Source of the DNA: Alphaproteobacteria bacterium
Lineage (GTDB): Bacteria; Pseudomonadota; Alphaproteobacteria; SP197
NCBI GenBank assembly: GCA_016869675.1
Contig: VGDP01000006.1
Coordinates: forward strand, 1 to 64,000
DNA length: 64,000 nt
Direction: 5' to 3'
In this document: positions 56,305 through 64,000 of the stretch, in pieces
Layout of the letters: every line of letters begins with the position of its first letter
Numbering within the stretch: position 1 is the first letter of the stretch
Notes under the pieces: model-generated
What the model was told of the DNA's origin: nothing
What the model saw: the letters and a program-made list of their open reading frames with translations, nothing else
Databases searched by the model: none
Position numbers and translations under genes: made by a program

Positions 56305-56495
56305 TGTGAAATCGCGCCCAACTGTGACCCCACCATCATATGGTGCTGAGTCATTGATGGAAGTGTCGAATCGAGTGCCCGGGTGGGGCTACGGTTGGAC
56401 GCGAAACGCGACCCCACCTGAATCAGCTTTTCTCCAACGAACGCAACCGGTTACGAAGCTTAAGGGGTGGGGTCAAAGTTGGGCGCGATTTCGCA
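56305..56495 (-). repeat. 191-bp element with terminal inverted repeats, right copy
   Basis: Reverse complement of the left copy at 49620-49810, same length, and seemingly one base different (TTTCGCA end versus TTTCACA). Its outer edge cuts an MBOAT gene right after WHIT. The two copies bracket about 6.5 kb of accessory sequence. Confidence 0.85.
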
Positions 56496-57292
56496 GTAAT
56501 GTGCCAGCGGCGCCAGAAGTCCTGGATGCTGGTGGCCTTGTAGGGCGAGTCGATGTTGGCCGACAGCCGGATGCCGAACAGGCGCGCCGCGCCCACCGCC
56601 ATGTCGCAGTAGCCCGAGAAGTCGAAGAAGAGCTGCATGGAGTAGGCCAGCGCGCCGCCCCAGGCGCGCGCCGCGTCGATGGTCTCGCCAGCCTCGGCGG
56701 CGGCGAAGACCGCCGTCGCGTAAGGCGCCACGCCGTCGGCCAGCACCGCCTTCTTGAACAGGCCGATGGCCAATATGGTCAGCCCGGCGGCGATGTCGTC
56801 GAGCCGGAGCGCCGCGCCGTGCGCGCGGAACTGCGGCATCATTTCGCGGTGGTGGACGATCGGGCCGGCGATGAGCTGCGGAAAGAACGTGACGAACAGC
56901 GCGTAGCTGACCAGATCGCGGTCGGCGACGCCGCCACACGCCACGTCCACCTGGTACGCGATCTGCTGGAAGGTGAAGAACGAGATGCCGAACGGCAGCA
57001 CCACGTGAAGCAGCTCGGCATCGGTACCCAGCGCGGCGTTCGCGGTCTGGATCGCGAAGTCGGCGTACTTGAAGTGGGCGATGAGGCCGAGGTTGAAGAG
57101 GACGCCACCGACGAGCACGGCCTTGCGCGCGCTTGGCCGCCCCCGCAGGCCGGCCGAGGCAAGCCAGAGCCCGAGGACGAAGTTGGCGGCGATCGAGCCG
57201 CCGAGCAGCAGGACGAAGCGCGGACCCCAAAAGCCGTAGAAGAAGATCGAGGCGCCGAGCAGCACGGCGAGCACCGCAAGCACCGCGCGCAC
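56496..57292 (-). pseudogene. MBOAT O-acyltransferase, truncated at both ends
   Basis: Membrane-bound O-acyltransferase of the AlgI type that transfers acyl groups to polysaccharides. Recognisable blocks are ASIFFYGFWGPRFVLLL, GISFFTFQQIAYQVD, FFPQLIAGPIVHH and DFWRRWHIT. The gene is cut by the 191-bp element just after WHIT, so the catalytic His region and about half of the protein are lost. The available GTG start (57292) also lacks the usual N-terminal helix. It lies 11 bases after the GNAT remnant. Confidence 0.8.
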
Positions 57293-57303
57293 CGGCCGCG
57301 CGC

Positions 57304-57795
57304 TCAGGCATCGCTGGGTACCCACGTCGAGAAGTGCAGCAGGCTCTCGTAGCGCACGGGCGCGAAGCCGGCGCGCGCATAGAGCGCGAGCGCTGGCGCG
57401 TTCTCCCATTCGGTGACGACGCGCACGGCGCGGCGCCCCTCGCGCGCTGCGATCGCAAGGATCCGCGCGAGGAGCGCGGAGGCGATGCCGCGCCGCTTTG
57501 CCACCACCGAGACGAGGTCGATGCGGATGTCGTCGCCGTCCTGCGCGAGGGTGACGAAGCCGCTCTCGAGCGCCACGACGCGTTGGCGCGCGCCGGACAG
57601 CGCGTTCGCTATCCGCCGGGCCCAGAAGCGGTCATGGGCGGCGCGCGGGATCGCGACGTCGAGCGCGAAGCGGTCATGGACGAAATTCGCGGCGTGGCGT
57701 GCGATCTCGGACGGCGCGAGGTCGAGGCCGGGCAGGGCGGGCGCGGCCGGCGCGCGCGCGTTCTCACGCGGCCCCGGGCGCTGTATGACTAGGCG
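57304..57795 (-). pseudogene. GNAT acetyltransferase, 5'-truncated
   Basis: The readable part, ARHAANFVHDRFALDVAIP to LHFSTWVPSDA, fits a GNAT domain resembling WecD-type sugar acetyltransferases, with VVAKRRGIASALLARIL as the acetyl-CoA loop. No ATG, GTG or TTG occurs in frame between the domain start and the divergent rfbF promoter region, so the N-terminus has been lost. Its stop lies 11 bases before the MBOAT remnant, which suggests a former two-gene polysaccharide-modification operon. Confidence 0.65.
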
Positions 57796-57840
57796 TCCGC
57801 GACGGGCCGCCCCGAGGCCTCGCGGGAAAGGAGACCGACC

Positions 57841-58611
57841 GTGAAAGCCGTGATCCTCGCCGGAGGAAAAGGCACGCGCATCGCCGAGGAGAGCGCGTCG
57901 CGCCCCAAGCCGCTGATCGAGATCGGCGGGCGCCCGATCCTCTGGCACATCATGAGCGGCTACGCGGCGCACGGCATCACCGAGTTCGTCGTCTGCGCCG
58001 GCTACAAGGGCTACATGATCAAGGAGTATTTCGTGAACATGCTCCTGCACCATGCCGACGTGGAGGTCGACATGGTGCGGCGCGAGGTCTCGCATCTCGG
58101 CGCGAACCCGCCGCCCTGGAAGGTGACCGTCGTGGACACGGGCCAGGAGACGATGACCGGCGGCCGGCTCAGGCGCGTCGCGCCCTTCCTGCCTCCCGGC
58201 GAGACCTTCTGCATGACCTATGGCGACGGCGTCAGCGACGTTGACATCGGCGCGACCATTGCCTTCCACCGCGCGCAGAAGGTCGCGGCGACGATGACCG
58301 TGGTGCGACCGCCGGCGCGCTTCGGCGCGGCGGAGCTCGACGGCGACCGCGTCGTCGCCTTCCGCGAGAAGACGCAGGCCGACAGCGGCTTCATCAACGG
58401 TGGCTTCTTCGTGCTCGAGCCCTCGGTGCTCGACCTGGTCGAGGGCGACGCGACCGTCTGGGAGCGGGCGCCGCTGGAGCGCCTCGCCGCGTCGGGCCAG
58501 CTCGTTGCGTTCCGGCACACCGGCTTCTGGCAGCCGATGGACACGCTGCGCGAGAAGCTCATGCTCGAGGAGCTCTGGGAAAGCGGCAGGGCGCCCTGGC
58601 TGAAGCGATGA
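57841..58611 (+). CDS. rfbF: Glucose-1-phosphate cytidylyltransferase
   Basis: Makes CDP-glucose from CTP and glucose-1-phosphate, 256 residues. The nucleotide-binding signature ILAGGKGTRIAEESASRPKPLIEIGGRPILWHIM is typical, followed by MTYGDGVSDVDI with the metal-binding Asp and a GFINGGFFVLEP loop. GTG start with AGGAG upstream. First gene of a plus-strand polysaccharide run. Confidence 0.92.
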   Translation: MKAVILAGGKGTRIAEESASRPKPLIEIGGRPILWHIMSGYAAHGITEFVVCAGYKGYMIKEYFVNMLLHHADVEVDMVRREVSHLGANPPPWKVTVVDTGQETMTGGRLRRVAPFLPPGETFCMTYGDGVSDVDIGATIAFHRAQKVAATMTVVRPPARFGAAELDGDRVVAFREKTQADSGFINGGFFVLEPSVLDLVEGDATVWERAPLERLAASGQLVAFRHTGFWQPMDTLREKLMLEELWESGRAPWLKR

Positions 58612-59672
58612 ACCCCTCCGCCGATTTCTGGGCGGGCCGGCGCGTCCTGCTGACCGGCCACACGGGCTTCAAGGGCAGCTGGCTCGCGGCTTGGCTCGCG
58701 CGCCTCGGCGCGCGCGTGCATGGCCTCGCCCTGCCGCCGGAGACGCGCCCGAGCCTGCATGCGCTCCTCGGCGCGGCGCCCGCGCTCGGCGAGACGATCG
58801 GCGACATCCGCGACCCCGCGACATGCGCCGCGGCGATGGCGGCGGCCTCGCCGGAGATCGTGCTCCATCTCGCCGCGCAGGCTCTGGTGCGGCGCTCCTA
58901 TCGCGAGCCGGCCGCGACCTACGCGACCAACGCGATGGGGACGCTCAACCTGCTCGAGGCCGCGCGCGGGCGACCCGGCCTGCGCGCCATCCTCGTCGCG
59001 ACCACCGACAAGGTTTATCGCAACGATGGTGCAGGGCGCGCCCTCCGCGAGTACGACCCGCTCGGCGGCCATGATCCCTACAGCGCGTCGAAGGCGGCCG
59101 CCGAGATCGTCGTGGAATCGCATCGCGCGAGCTTCCTCGCATCCGCCGGGGTGGGCGTGGCGACGGCTCGCGCGGGCAACGTGATCGGCGGCGGCGACTG
59201 GTCGGAGGACCGCATCATCCCCGACCTGCTGCGCGCGCTCGACGCGGGGCGGCCGGTCGAGCTGCGCTATCCCGACGCGGTGCGGCCCTGGCAGCACGTG
59301 CTCGAGCCGCTGGCAGGATACCTGCGCCACGCGCAGGCGCTCGCGGAGGATCCCGCCGGCGCTCCGACGGCGCTCAATTTCGGCCCCGATCCCGGCGCCT
59401 TCCTCACCGTGCGCGACCTCGTCGCGCGCTTCTCCGCGCGCTTCGCCGGCAGGCCCGGCTGGACGCCGCAGCCCGGCACGCATCCCGCGGAGGCCGGGTA
59501 CCTGACGCTCGACCCCGCGCGCGCCGCCGCGACGCTCGGCTGGCGGTCACGCCTCCCGGCCGACACGGCCATCGACTGGACCGCCGGCTGGCACGCGGCG
59601 CTCGCCGCGGGCGCGCGGGCTGCCGACCTCGTCCTCGCCGACATCGAACGCTACGAAGGCGCAACGCCATGA
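58608..59672 (+). CDS. rfbG: CDP-glucose 4,6-dehydratase
   Basis: SDR-type dehydratase making CDP-4-keto-6-deoxyglucose, 354 residues. The cofactor motif is LLTGHTGFKGSWLAAWL, and the active site is TDKVY with YSASKAAAEIV. The end overlaps the methyltransferase gene by four bases. No rfbH-like 3-dehydrase gene is present in the window. Confidence 0.9.
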   Translation: MNPSADFWAGRRVLLTGHTGFKGSWLAAWLARLGARVHGLALPPETRPSLHALLGAAPALGETIGDIRDPATCAAAMAAASPEIVLHLAAQALVRRSYREPAATYATNAMGTLNLLEAARGRPGLRAILVATTDKVYRNDGAGRALREYDPLGGHDPYSASKAAAEIVVESHRASFLASAGVGVATARAGNVIGGGDWSEDRIIPDLLRALDAGRPVELRYPDAVRPWQHVLEPLAGYLRHAQALAEDPAGAPTALNFGPDPGAFLTVRDLVARFSARFAGRPGWTPQPGTHPAEAGYLTLDPARAAATLGWRSRLPADTAIDWTAGWHAALAAGARAADLVLADIERYEGATP

Positions 59673-60904
59673 CGACGCTGGCCTGCCGCTCCTGCGGCGC
59701 CCCGCTATCCCGCAGCTTCGTCGACCTCGGGCGCACGCCGCTCGCCAACAGCTACGTGCCGCCGCACGCCGCCGGCACGCCGGACCCGACCTTCCCGCTG
59801 CATGCGCGGATCTGCGACGCCTGCCTGCTGGTGCAGGTGGAGGCCGTGACGGCGCCCGAGGACATATTCGGCGAGTACGCCTATTTCTCGTCCTATTCCT
59901 CGTCCTGGGTCGCCCACGCGAAGCGCTTCTGCGAGGACGCGACGCGGCGCTTCGGCCTATCGGGTTCCAGCCTCGTGGTCGAGGTCGCGAGCAACGACGG
60001 CTACCTGCTGCGCCACTTCCTCGCCGCGGGCGTGCCGGTGCTCGGCATCGAGCCGGCGGCGAACGTCGCCGAGGCGGCGAAGGCGCTCGGCATCCCGGTC
60101 GAGGTGCGGTTCTTCAGTCGCGAGGCTGCGGCTGACCTCGTGGCCTCGGGCCGTGCCGCGGACCTCGTCGTCGCCAACAACGTCCTCGCGCACGTGCCCG
60201 ACCTCAACGACTTCGTCGCCGGCCTCGCGCGCGCGTTGAAGCCGTCGGGCGTTCTGTCGGTCGAGTTCCCGCATCTGCTGAACCTCGTCCGCGAGGCGCA
60301 GTTCGACACGATCTACCACGAGCACTACTGCTACTTCTCGCTGCTGGCGGTGGAGCGCGCCTTCGCGCGCCACAGACTGCGCGTCTTCGACGTTGAGACG
60401 CTGCCTACGCATGGCGGCAGCCTGCGCATGCTCGCCTGCCGCGCCGACGGCACGCCGCGCGCCGAGGAGCCGCGCCTCGCGCGGGTGCGCGGGATGGAGC
60501 GCGCCGCCGGGCTCGATCGCGTAGAGGCCTATGCGGGCTTCCAGGAGAAGGTCGACGCGGTTCGCGACGCGCTGCTCGCCTTCCTGCGCCGCGCGCGGGC
60601 CGAGGGACGCAAGGTCGCGGCCTATGGCGCGGCGGCGAAGGGCAACACGCTGCTGAACTACTGCGGCATCGGCACGGACCTCGTGGAGTACGTGGTCGAC
60701 CTCAACCCGCACAAGCAGGGGCGCCTGCTGCCCGGCTCGCGCCTGCCGGTCCATGCGCCGTCGCGCCTCGCCGAGACACGGCCGGACTACGTTCTGGTGC
60801 TGCCGTGGAATATCGCCGCGGAGATCACGTCGAGCATGGCGCATGTGCGTGGCTGGGGCGGCCGCTTCGTGGTCGCCGTGCCGACCACGCGCATCCTCGA
60901 CTGA
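59669..60904 (+). CDS. NDP-sugar C-methyltransferase with zinc N-domain
   Basis: Class I methyltransferase of 411 residues with three parts: an N-terminal four-cysteine zinc module (CRSCGAPL... CDACLLVQ), a SAM domain (VVEVASNDGYLLRHFL) and a C-terminal domain with KVAAYGAAAKGNTLLNYCGIG. This layout is that of sugar C-3 methyltransferases such as TylC3-type enzymes. With CDP-4-keto-6-deoxyglucose from rfbG as likely substrate it would make a branched 6-deoxy sugar. Confidence 0.82.
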   Translation: MTTLACRSCGAPLSRSFVDLGRTPLANSYVPPHAAGTPDPTFPLHARICDACLLVQVEAVTAPEDIFGEYAYFSSYSSSWVAHAKRFCEDATRRFGLSGSSLVVEVASNDGYLLRHFLAAGVPVLGIEPAANVAEAAKALGIPVEVRFFSREAAADLVASGRAADLVVANNVLAHVPDLNDFVAGLARALKPSGVLSVEFPHLLNLVREAQFDTIYHEHYCYFSLLAVERAFARHRLRVFDVETLPTHGGSLRMLACRADGTPRAEEPRLARVRGMERAAGLDRVEAYAGFQEKVDAVRDALLAFLRRARAEGRKVAAYGAAAKGNTLLNYCGIGTDLVEYVVDLNPHKQGRLLPGSRLPVHAPSRLAETRPDYVLVLPWNIAAEITSSMAHVRGWGGRFVVAVPTTRILD

Positions 60905-60914
60905 GGACGCGGCG

Positions 60915-61775
60915 TCAGGCGCGGCGCAGGCCGAGGCTCCCGGCCACGAGGCGGCGCAGCTTCCAGGCGTGCCGGCCGGCGTAGCGCAGCAGCGAGGGAA
61001 GCAGCGCGGCGCGCTGCGCCGCGGGCAGGCCGGATTCGCCGAGCAGCCGCAGCGCCTCGCGCAGGAAGTCGCGGTAGAGGCGCTTCTGGTCCGCGAGCGT
61101 GCGCGGCTTGTAGCGCGCCTCGGAGAGCGGGGTTTGGCGCTGGTAGTAGGTCGCTTCATTCGACGCCGCGACGCGCCCATCGAGCAGGAAGGGCAGCAGC
61201 GTGACGAACTCGTTGCCCCAGGCATGGCCGAAGCGCTCGGTCGCGAGCTGCGCGCGCAGCAGCGCAGCGCGATCGACGAGGCCGTAGATCCAGCCGCTCT
61301 GCGCCCAGCGCAGCAGCGCCATCCGGCGCGCGAGGCCGCGCGCGGCCAGCAGCGACGCGGGCACGCCGAAGCGCAGGTCTTCCGCGCCGTCGATCGTCGT
61401 CTTCACCACCTGCGGCACGGCGAGGAGGCAGCCCGGCGCGCCCGTCGCCGCCTCGTGGAGCGCCGAGACGAAGTTCGGCGACCAGCGGTCGTCATGCGCG
61501 GCGAGCATGAACCAGCGCGCCTCGGCCACCTGCCGGACGAGGGCGAAGTTGCCGATCATGCCGAGGTTCTCGCGCTGGCGATGCAGCTCGATGCGGCTGT
61601 CGCGCGCGGCCCAGGCGGCGAGGATGCCGGGCGTCGCGTCGGTCGACGCGTTGTCGGAGACGACGATGCGCAGGTCGGCGAAGTCCTGCGCGCAGAGCGA
61701 GGCCATCGCCGCGTCGAGGTACTCGGCGCCGTTGTAGACGGGCAGGCCGATGGCGACCGTGGGCAGGGCGCTCAT
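60915..61775 (-). CDS. Family 2 glycosyltransferase
   Basis: GT-A-fold glycosyltransferase of 286 residues. The start TVAIGLPVYNGAEYLDAAMASL, the IVVSDNASTDAT motif and the DxD-type AAHDDRW segment are clear. Donor and acceptor are unknown. First start codon ATG 61775 overlaps the next gene stop (61772). Last gene of the minus-strand operon reading toward rfbF's methyltransferase end. Confidence 0.86.
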   Translation of the reverse strand: MSALPTVAIGLPVYNGAEYLDAAMASLCAQDFADLRIVVSDNASTDATPGILAAWAARDSRIELHRQRENLGMIGNFALVRQVAEARWFMLAAHDDRWSPNFVSALHEAATGAPGCLLAVPQVVKTTIDGAEDLRFGVPASLLAARGLARRMALLRWAQSGWIYGLVDRAALLRAQLATERFGHAWGNEFVTLLPFLLDGRVAASNEATYYQRQTPLSEARYKPRTLADQKRLYRDFLREALRLLGESGLPAAQRAALLPSLLRYAGRHAWKLRRLVAGSLGLRRA

Positions 61776-62332
61776 CCGCCGCAGCGCTCCAGGAACGCCT
61801 CGACCGGGCCGTAGAGCACGTCCTCGAGCGCGCGCAGCCTGTCGTCGGGCCAGTCCCACCAGGCCAGCGCCAGCAGCCGCGCGACGATCTCCGGCGGGAA
61901 GCGGTGGCGCACCACCTGCGCCGGATTGCCGGCGACGATCGCGTAGGGCGGCACGTCGCGCAACACCACCGCTCCCGCGCCGACGACGGCGCCGTGGCGG
62001 ATCGTGACGCCGGACAGCACCATGGCGCGCGCGCCGATCCAGACGTCGTTGCCGATCGTCACGCCTCCGCGCGTCGTGGCGTCGCGGTTCCCCGCCGCGG
62101 GATCGAAGAGCAGCGTGCGGAACGGATAGGTCGAGGCGAGGTGCGTTGGGTGGTCCGCCTGTCCGAAGACCAGCACATCGGGACCGATCGAGCAGAAGCT
62201 GCCAATCGAGATCGGCGCCGCTGCGCTCGGTCGCACGAGGTTGCGCCTGGAGAGCCCGTAGCTGTGGCGGCCGACGCTCACGTGCTCGGGCAGCTTCGGC
62301 TCGCGCCGGCGGCGGAAGAGGCGCGCGATCAT
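61772..62332 (-). CDS. CatB-type O-acetyltransferase, left-handed beta-helix
   Basis: Hexapeptide-repeat acetyltransferase of 186 residues. The loops VSVGRHSYGLSRRN and IGSFCSIGPDVLVFG, the His in ADHPTHLASTYPF, and GVTIGNDVWIGARAMVLSGVTIRHGAVVGAGAVV are typical of the CatB/NeuD-like group. It probably acetylates the surface sugar. Overlaps its neighbours by four bases on each side. Confidence 0.87.
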   Translation of the reverse strand: MIARLFRRRREPKLPEHVSVGRHSYGLSRRNLVRPSAAAPISIGSFCSIGPDVLVFGQADHPTHLASTYPFRTLLFDPAAGNRDATTRGGVTIGNDVWIGARAMVLSGVTIRHGAVVGAGAVVLRDVPPYAIVAGNPAQVVRHRFPPEIVARLLALAWWDWPDDRLRALEDVLYGPVEAFLERCGG

Positions 62333-63243
62333 CGGTCGGCTCCCTGCGCGCGCTGCCAGTCTATGGCGGCGGCGATGCTGTCCTCGAGATCGTGGCGGGG
62401 CGCGAAGCCGAGTTCGCCGCGCATGCGCGCCAACGCGGGAACGAGCCGCGCCGGCTCGCCCGCGCGCGCCGGCAGCGCGCCGAGGCGCAGCAGCTCCGGT
62501 CGCCCGCAGCGTGCGGCGACGCGGCGGGCGATCTCCGCGACGCTGGCGGGCGCGCCGCGTCCGAGATTGACGCGACCCTGGAGCGGCGAGGCGGCAAGCC
62601 GCGCGAAGGCGGCGCCGAGGTCGCGCACGTCGATCGGATCCTGGACCTGGGTCCCCGCCGTGCAGCGCGCCTCCTGCCCGGCATCGAGCGCGGCGACGAT
62701 CGAGGGCAGCAGGCGCCCCGCGCGCTCGCCCGGCCCGATCGCGTGGAAGACCACGCCCCATGTGGCCTCCATGCCCGTCTCGGCGGCGTAGGCCGCGGCG
62801 ACGTCCCAGAGCGCGCCCTTGGCGGCGCCGTAGAGCGTCGCGGGCCGCCGCGGTGCGTCCTCGCGCACGGGCGCCGCACCGATGCCCGTCCAGTCGTGTT
62901 CCGCGCATGTGCCCGCGCCGACGAAGCGCGTGCCGCCCGCCTCGCGGAACGCGCGCAGCAGCGTCGCGCCGGCGGCGAGCCAGTCGAGATTCGCCGCCGA
63001 GGTCCAGTAGCCGGGCCCGACATCCCAGGCGAGGTGGATGCAGGTATCGCATGCCGCGGCGGCGACGGCGCCGCGCAGCGCGGGGGCGTCGAGCATGTCG
63101 ACCGCACGCCACCGCAGCATGGCGCCCGCCGCCGGTCGCGGTCGCCGCGACAGCGCGACGACCTCCACGTCGTCGCGCGCGAGCGCGTCGAGGACGGCCC
63201 GCCCGACGAAGCCCGTGGCACCGGTGACCAGGACGCGCCTCAT
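62329..63243 (-). CDS. NAD(P)-dependent epimerase/reductase
   Basis: Extended SDR of 304 residues, likely an NDP-sugar 4-ketoreductase. The cofactor motif is VLVTGATGFVGRAVLDAL, and YGAAKGAL supplies the Tyr-Lys pair; the usual catalytic Ser/Thr position reads GAGTCAEHDW. With the rfbC gene it would finish a 6-deoxy sugar. Overlaps rfbC by four bases. Confidence 0.8.
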   Translation of the reverse strand: MRRVLVTGATGFVGRAVLDALARDDVEVVALSRRPRPAAGAMLRWRAVDMLDAPALRGAVAAAACDTCIHLAWDVGPGYWTSAANLDWLAAGATLLRAFREAGGTRFVGAGTCAEHDWTGIGAAPVREDAPRRPATLYGAAKGALWDVAAAYAAETGMEATWGVVFHAIGPGERAGRLLPSIVAALDAGQEARCTAGTQVQDPIDVRDLGAAFARLAASPLQGRVNLGRGAPASVAEIARRVAARCGRPELLRLGALPARAGEPARLVPALARMRGELGFAPRHDLEDSIAAAIDWQRAQGADR

Positions 63244-63794
63244 CGCGCGAGTTCCGCTTCGGCCAGGCCGGAGAGCAGGGGCAGCGCGTGATCGCGCTCC
63301 GAGACGATCCTCGGCACGATCGGCCAGGCGACGGCGACGAGCGGATCGTCCCAGCGGAAGCCGCGCGCCAGCGCGGGCCGGTAGGTCGCGCCCATCATGT
63401 AGAAGACGCTCGTGTCATCCGCGAGCGTGACGAAGCCATGCGCGAAGCCGGCCGGCACGAAGAGCGCCCTGCCGTCATTCGCCGCGAGCTCCACCGCGGT
63501 CCACCTGCCGCGCGTCGGCGAGCCCGGGCGGATGTCGACCGCGACGTCGAACATCCGGCCCGAGAGGCAGCGCACGAGCTTCGCATCGGGCTCGGGCGCG
63601 GCCTGGAAATGCATGCCGCGCAGCGTGCCGCGGAAGCGGTTCGAGGAGATGTTGCATTGCGTGCCGAGCGGCGGCAGGCCGGCGGCGGCGAAGGCCTCCG
63701 CGCAGTAGCTGCGCTCGAAGCCGCCACGCTCGTCCTCCATGCGCGGCGTCTCGACGAGCACGACGCCGGGAAGGGATGTGGCAATGAAGCGCAT
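63240..63794 (-). CDS. rfbC: dTDP-4-dehydrorhamnose 3,5-epimerase family protein
   Basis: Cupin-fold sugar epimerase of 184 residues. The family signatures ERGGFERSYCAEAF, NISSNRFRGTLRGMHFQ and VPAGFAHGFVTL hold the catalytic His and the Tyr site. ATG 63794 has GGAG at six bases and is preferred over ATG 63815, which would overlap the upstream gene. The true nucleotide here may be CDP because rfbF/rfbG are CDP enzymes. Confidence 0.87.
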   Translation of the reverse strand: MRFIATSLPGVVLVETPRMEDERGGFERSYCAEAFAAAGLPPLGTQCNISSNRFRGTLRGMHFQAAPEPDAKLVRCLSGRMFDVAVDIRPGSPTRGRWTAVELAANDGRALFVPAGFAHGFVTLADDTSVFYMMGATYRPALARGFRWDDPLVAVAWPIVPRIVSERDHALPLLSGLAEAELAR

Positions 63795-63811
63795 GGGCGG
63801 CTCCAACATCT

Positions 63812-64000
63812 TCATGCGCGCAGCGCGGCGTCGGCGCAGGCGGATGGACGATCGGGCCCCGACGGTTCGGAGGATAGCGCGCCCGCCACGCCGGCGATCG
63901 CCGGCAGGGCCTCGCCTCGGCGGTCGGCCGTGTCCACGTTCAGCGCAAAGACGCAGAACAGCGCGTAGGCGAGCAGCCCCGCGAAGGCGCCATGCGCGAG
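63812..64000 (-). CDS. C-terminal end of an unidentified membrane protein (partial)
   Basis: Runs off the right edge of the window. The 62 visible residues contain one hydrophobic helix (GAFAGLLAYALFCVFALNV) followed by a soluble tail, and the stop overlaps the possible rfbC ATG at 63815. It is the next gene upstream in the rfbC operon, so possibly another polysaccharide membrane enzyme. Confidence 0.5.
   Translation of the reverse strand, partial: LAHGAFAGLLAYALFCVFALNVDTADRRGEALPAIAGVAGALSSEPSGPDRPSACADAALRA

Noticed and set aside
56097-56417. ORF MGSRFASNRSPTRALDS... inside the 191-bp element
   Set aside because: It is a by-product of the repeat sequence; the same text appears in both copies and has no coding signature.
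49620-56495. Target-site duplications for the island or single elements
   Set aside because: The bases flanking each copy and the outer flanks (GCGAG and GTAAT) do not match, so no insertion target can be stated.

Overview
The window looks like a chromosomal segment of a high-GC alphaproteobacterium, probably of the Rhodospirillales type. Two gene blocks support this. One is rpsT-dnaA-dnaN-recF-gyrB next to mutM/ubiE/ubiB/coaBC/dut. The other is the block that surrounds the replication origin in alphaproteobacteria: mltA-Tim44 / secB / dnaQ-coaE-aroE-maf-ppsR on one side and hemE-hemH-hemJ-rho on the other. The 354-base gap between ppsR and hemE (40058-40411) is the predicted oriC; it holds a near-consensus DnaA box and five GANTC (CcrM-type) sites.

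Layout. 1-2000: an IS630-family insertion sequence with a frameshifted transposase and a FitA/FitB-type toxin-antitoxin pair. 2021-5202: an ATP-grasp ligase facing an ion transporter coupled to a second, divergent ATP-grasp-like protein. 5256-9649: a DUF3726 protein, a large protein I do not recognise, and a class A penicillin-binding protein. 9704-18197: gyrB, recF, dnaN, dcd (unusually between dnaN and dnaA), dnaA, a rhodanese protein and rpsT. 18253-28286: enoyl-CoA hydratase, mutM, ubiE-ubiB, OsmC-coaBC-dut, an AlkP-superfamily pseudogene and a moeB-dsrE-GNAT operon. 28271-31348: an MFS / Cys-tailed flavoprotein / Cys-rich PadR operon suggestive of metalloid or thiol stress. 31472-44393: the housekeeping and origin block ending in rho. 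44439-49610: remains of an FMN riboswitch and ribH, a truncated grpB, and a hydantoin operon (racemase, D-carbamoylase, D-hydantoinase) with a HepT/MntA toxin-antitoxin pair inside it.

49620-56495 is an accessory block bounded by two inverted copies of a 191-bp element with terminal inverted repeats. It carries an enolase-superfamily enzyme, an SMP-30 lactonase, an SDR and a polyamine-type ABC transporter without an ATPase gene, followed by an IS fragment. Its right boundary cuts an MBOAT acyltransferase gene and its left boundary abuts a second broken gene. 57841-64000 is a surface-polysaccharide locus built around CDP-glucose (rfbF, rfbG, a C-methyltransferase, glycosyltransferase, acetyltransferase, reductase, 3,5-epimerase), running off the window edge.

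No rRNA, tRNA or CRISPR array was seen. The core (9.7-44.4 kb) is ordinary and complete. Both ends are rich in decay: IS remnants, truncated genes, an in-frame stop and a mutilated riboswitch.
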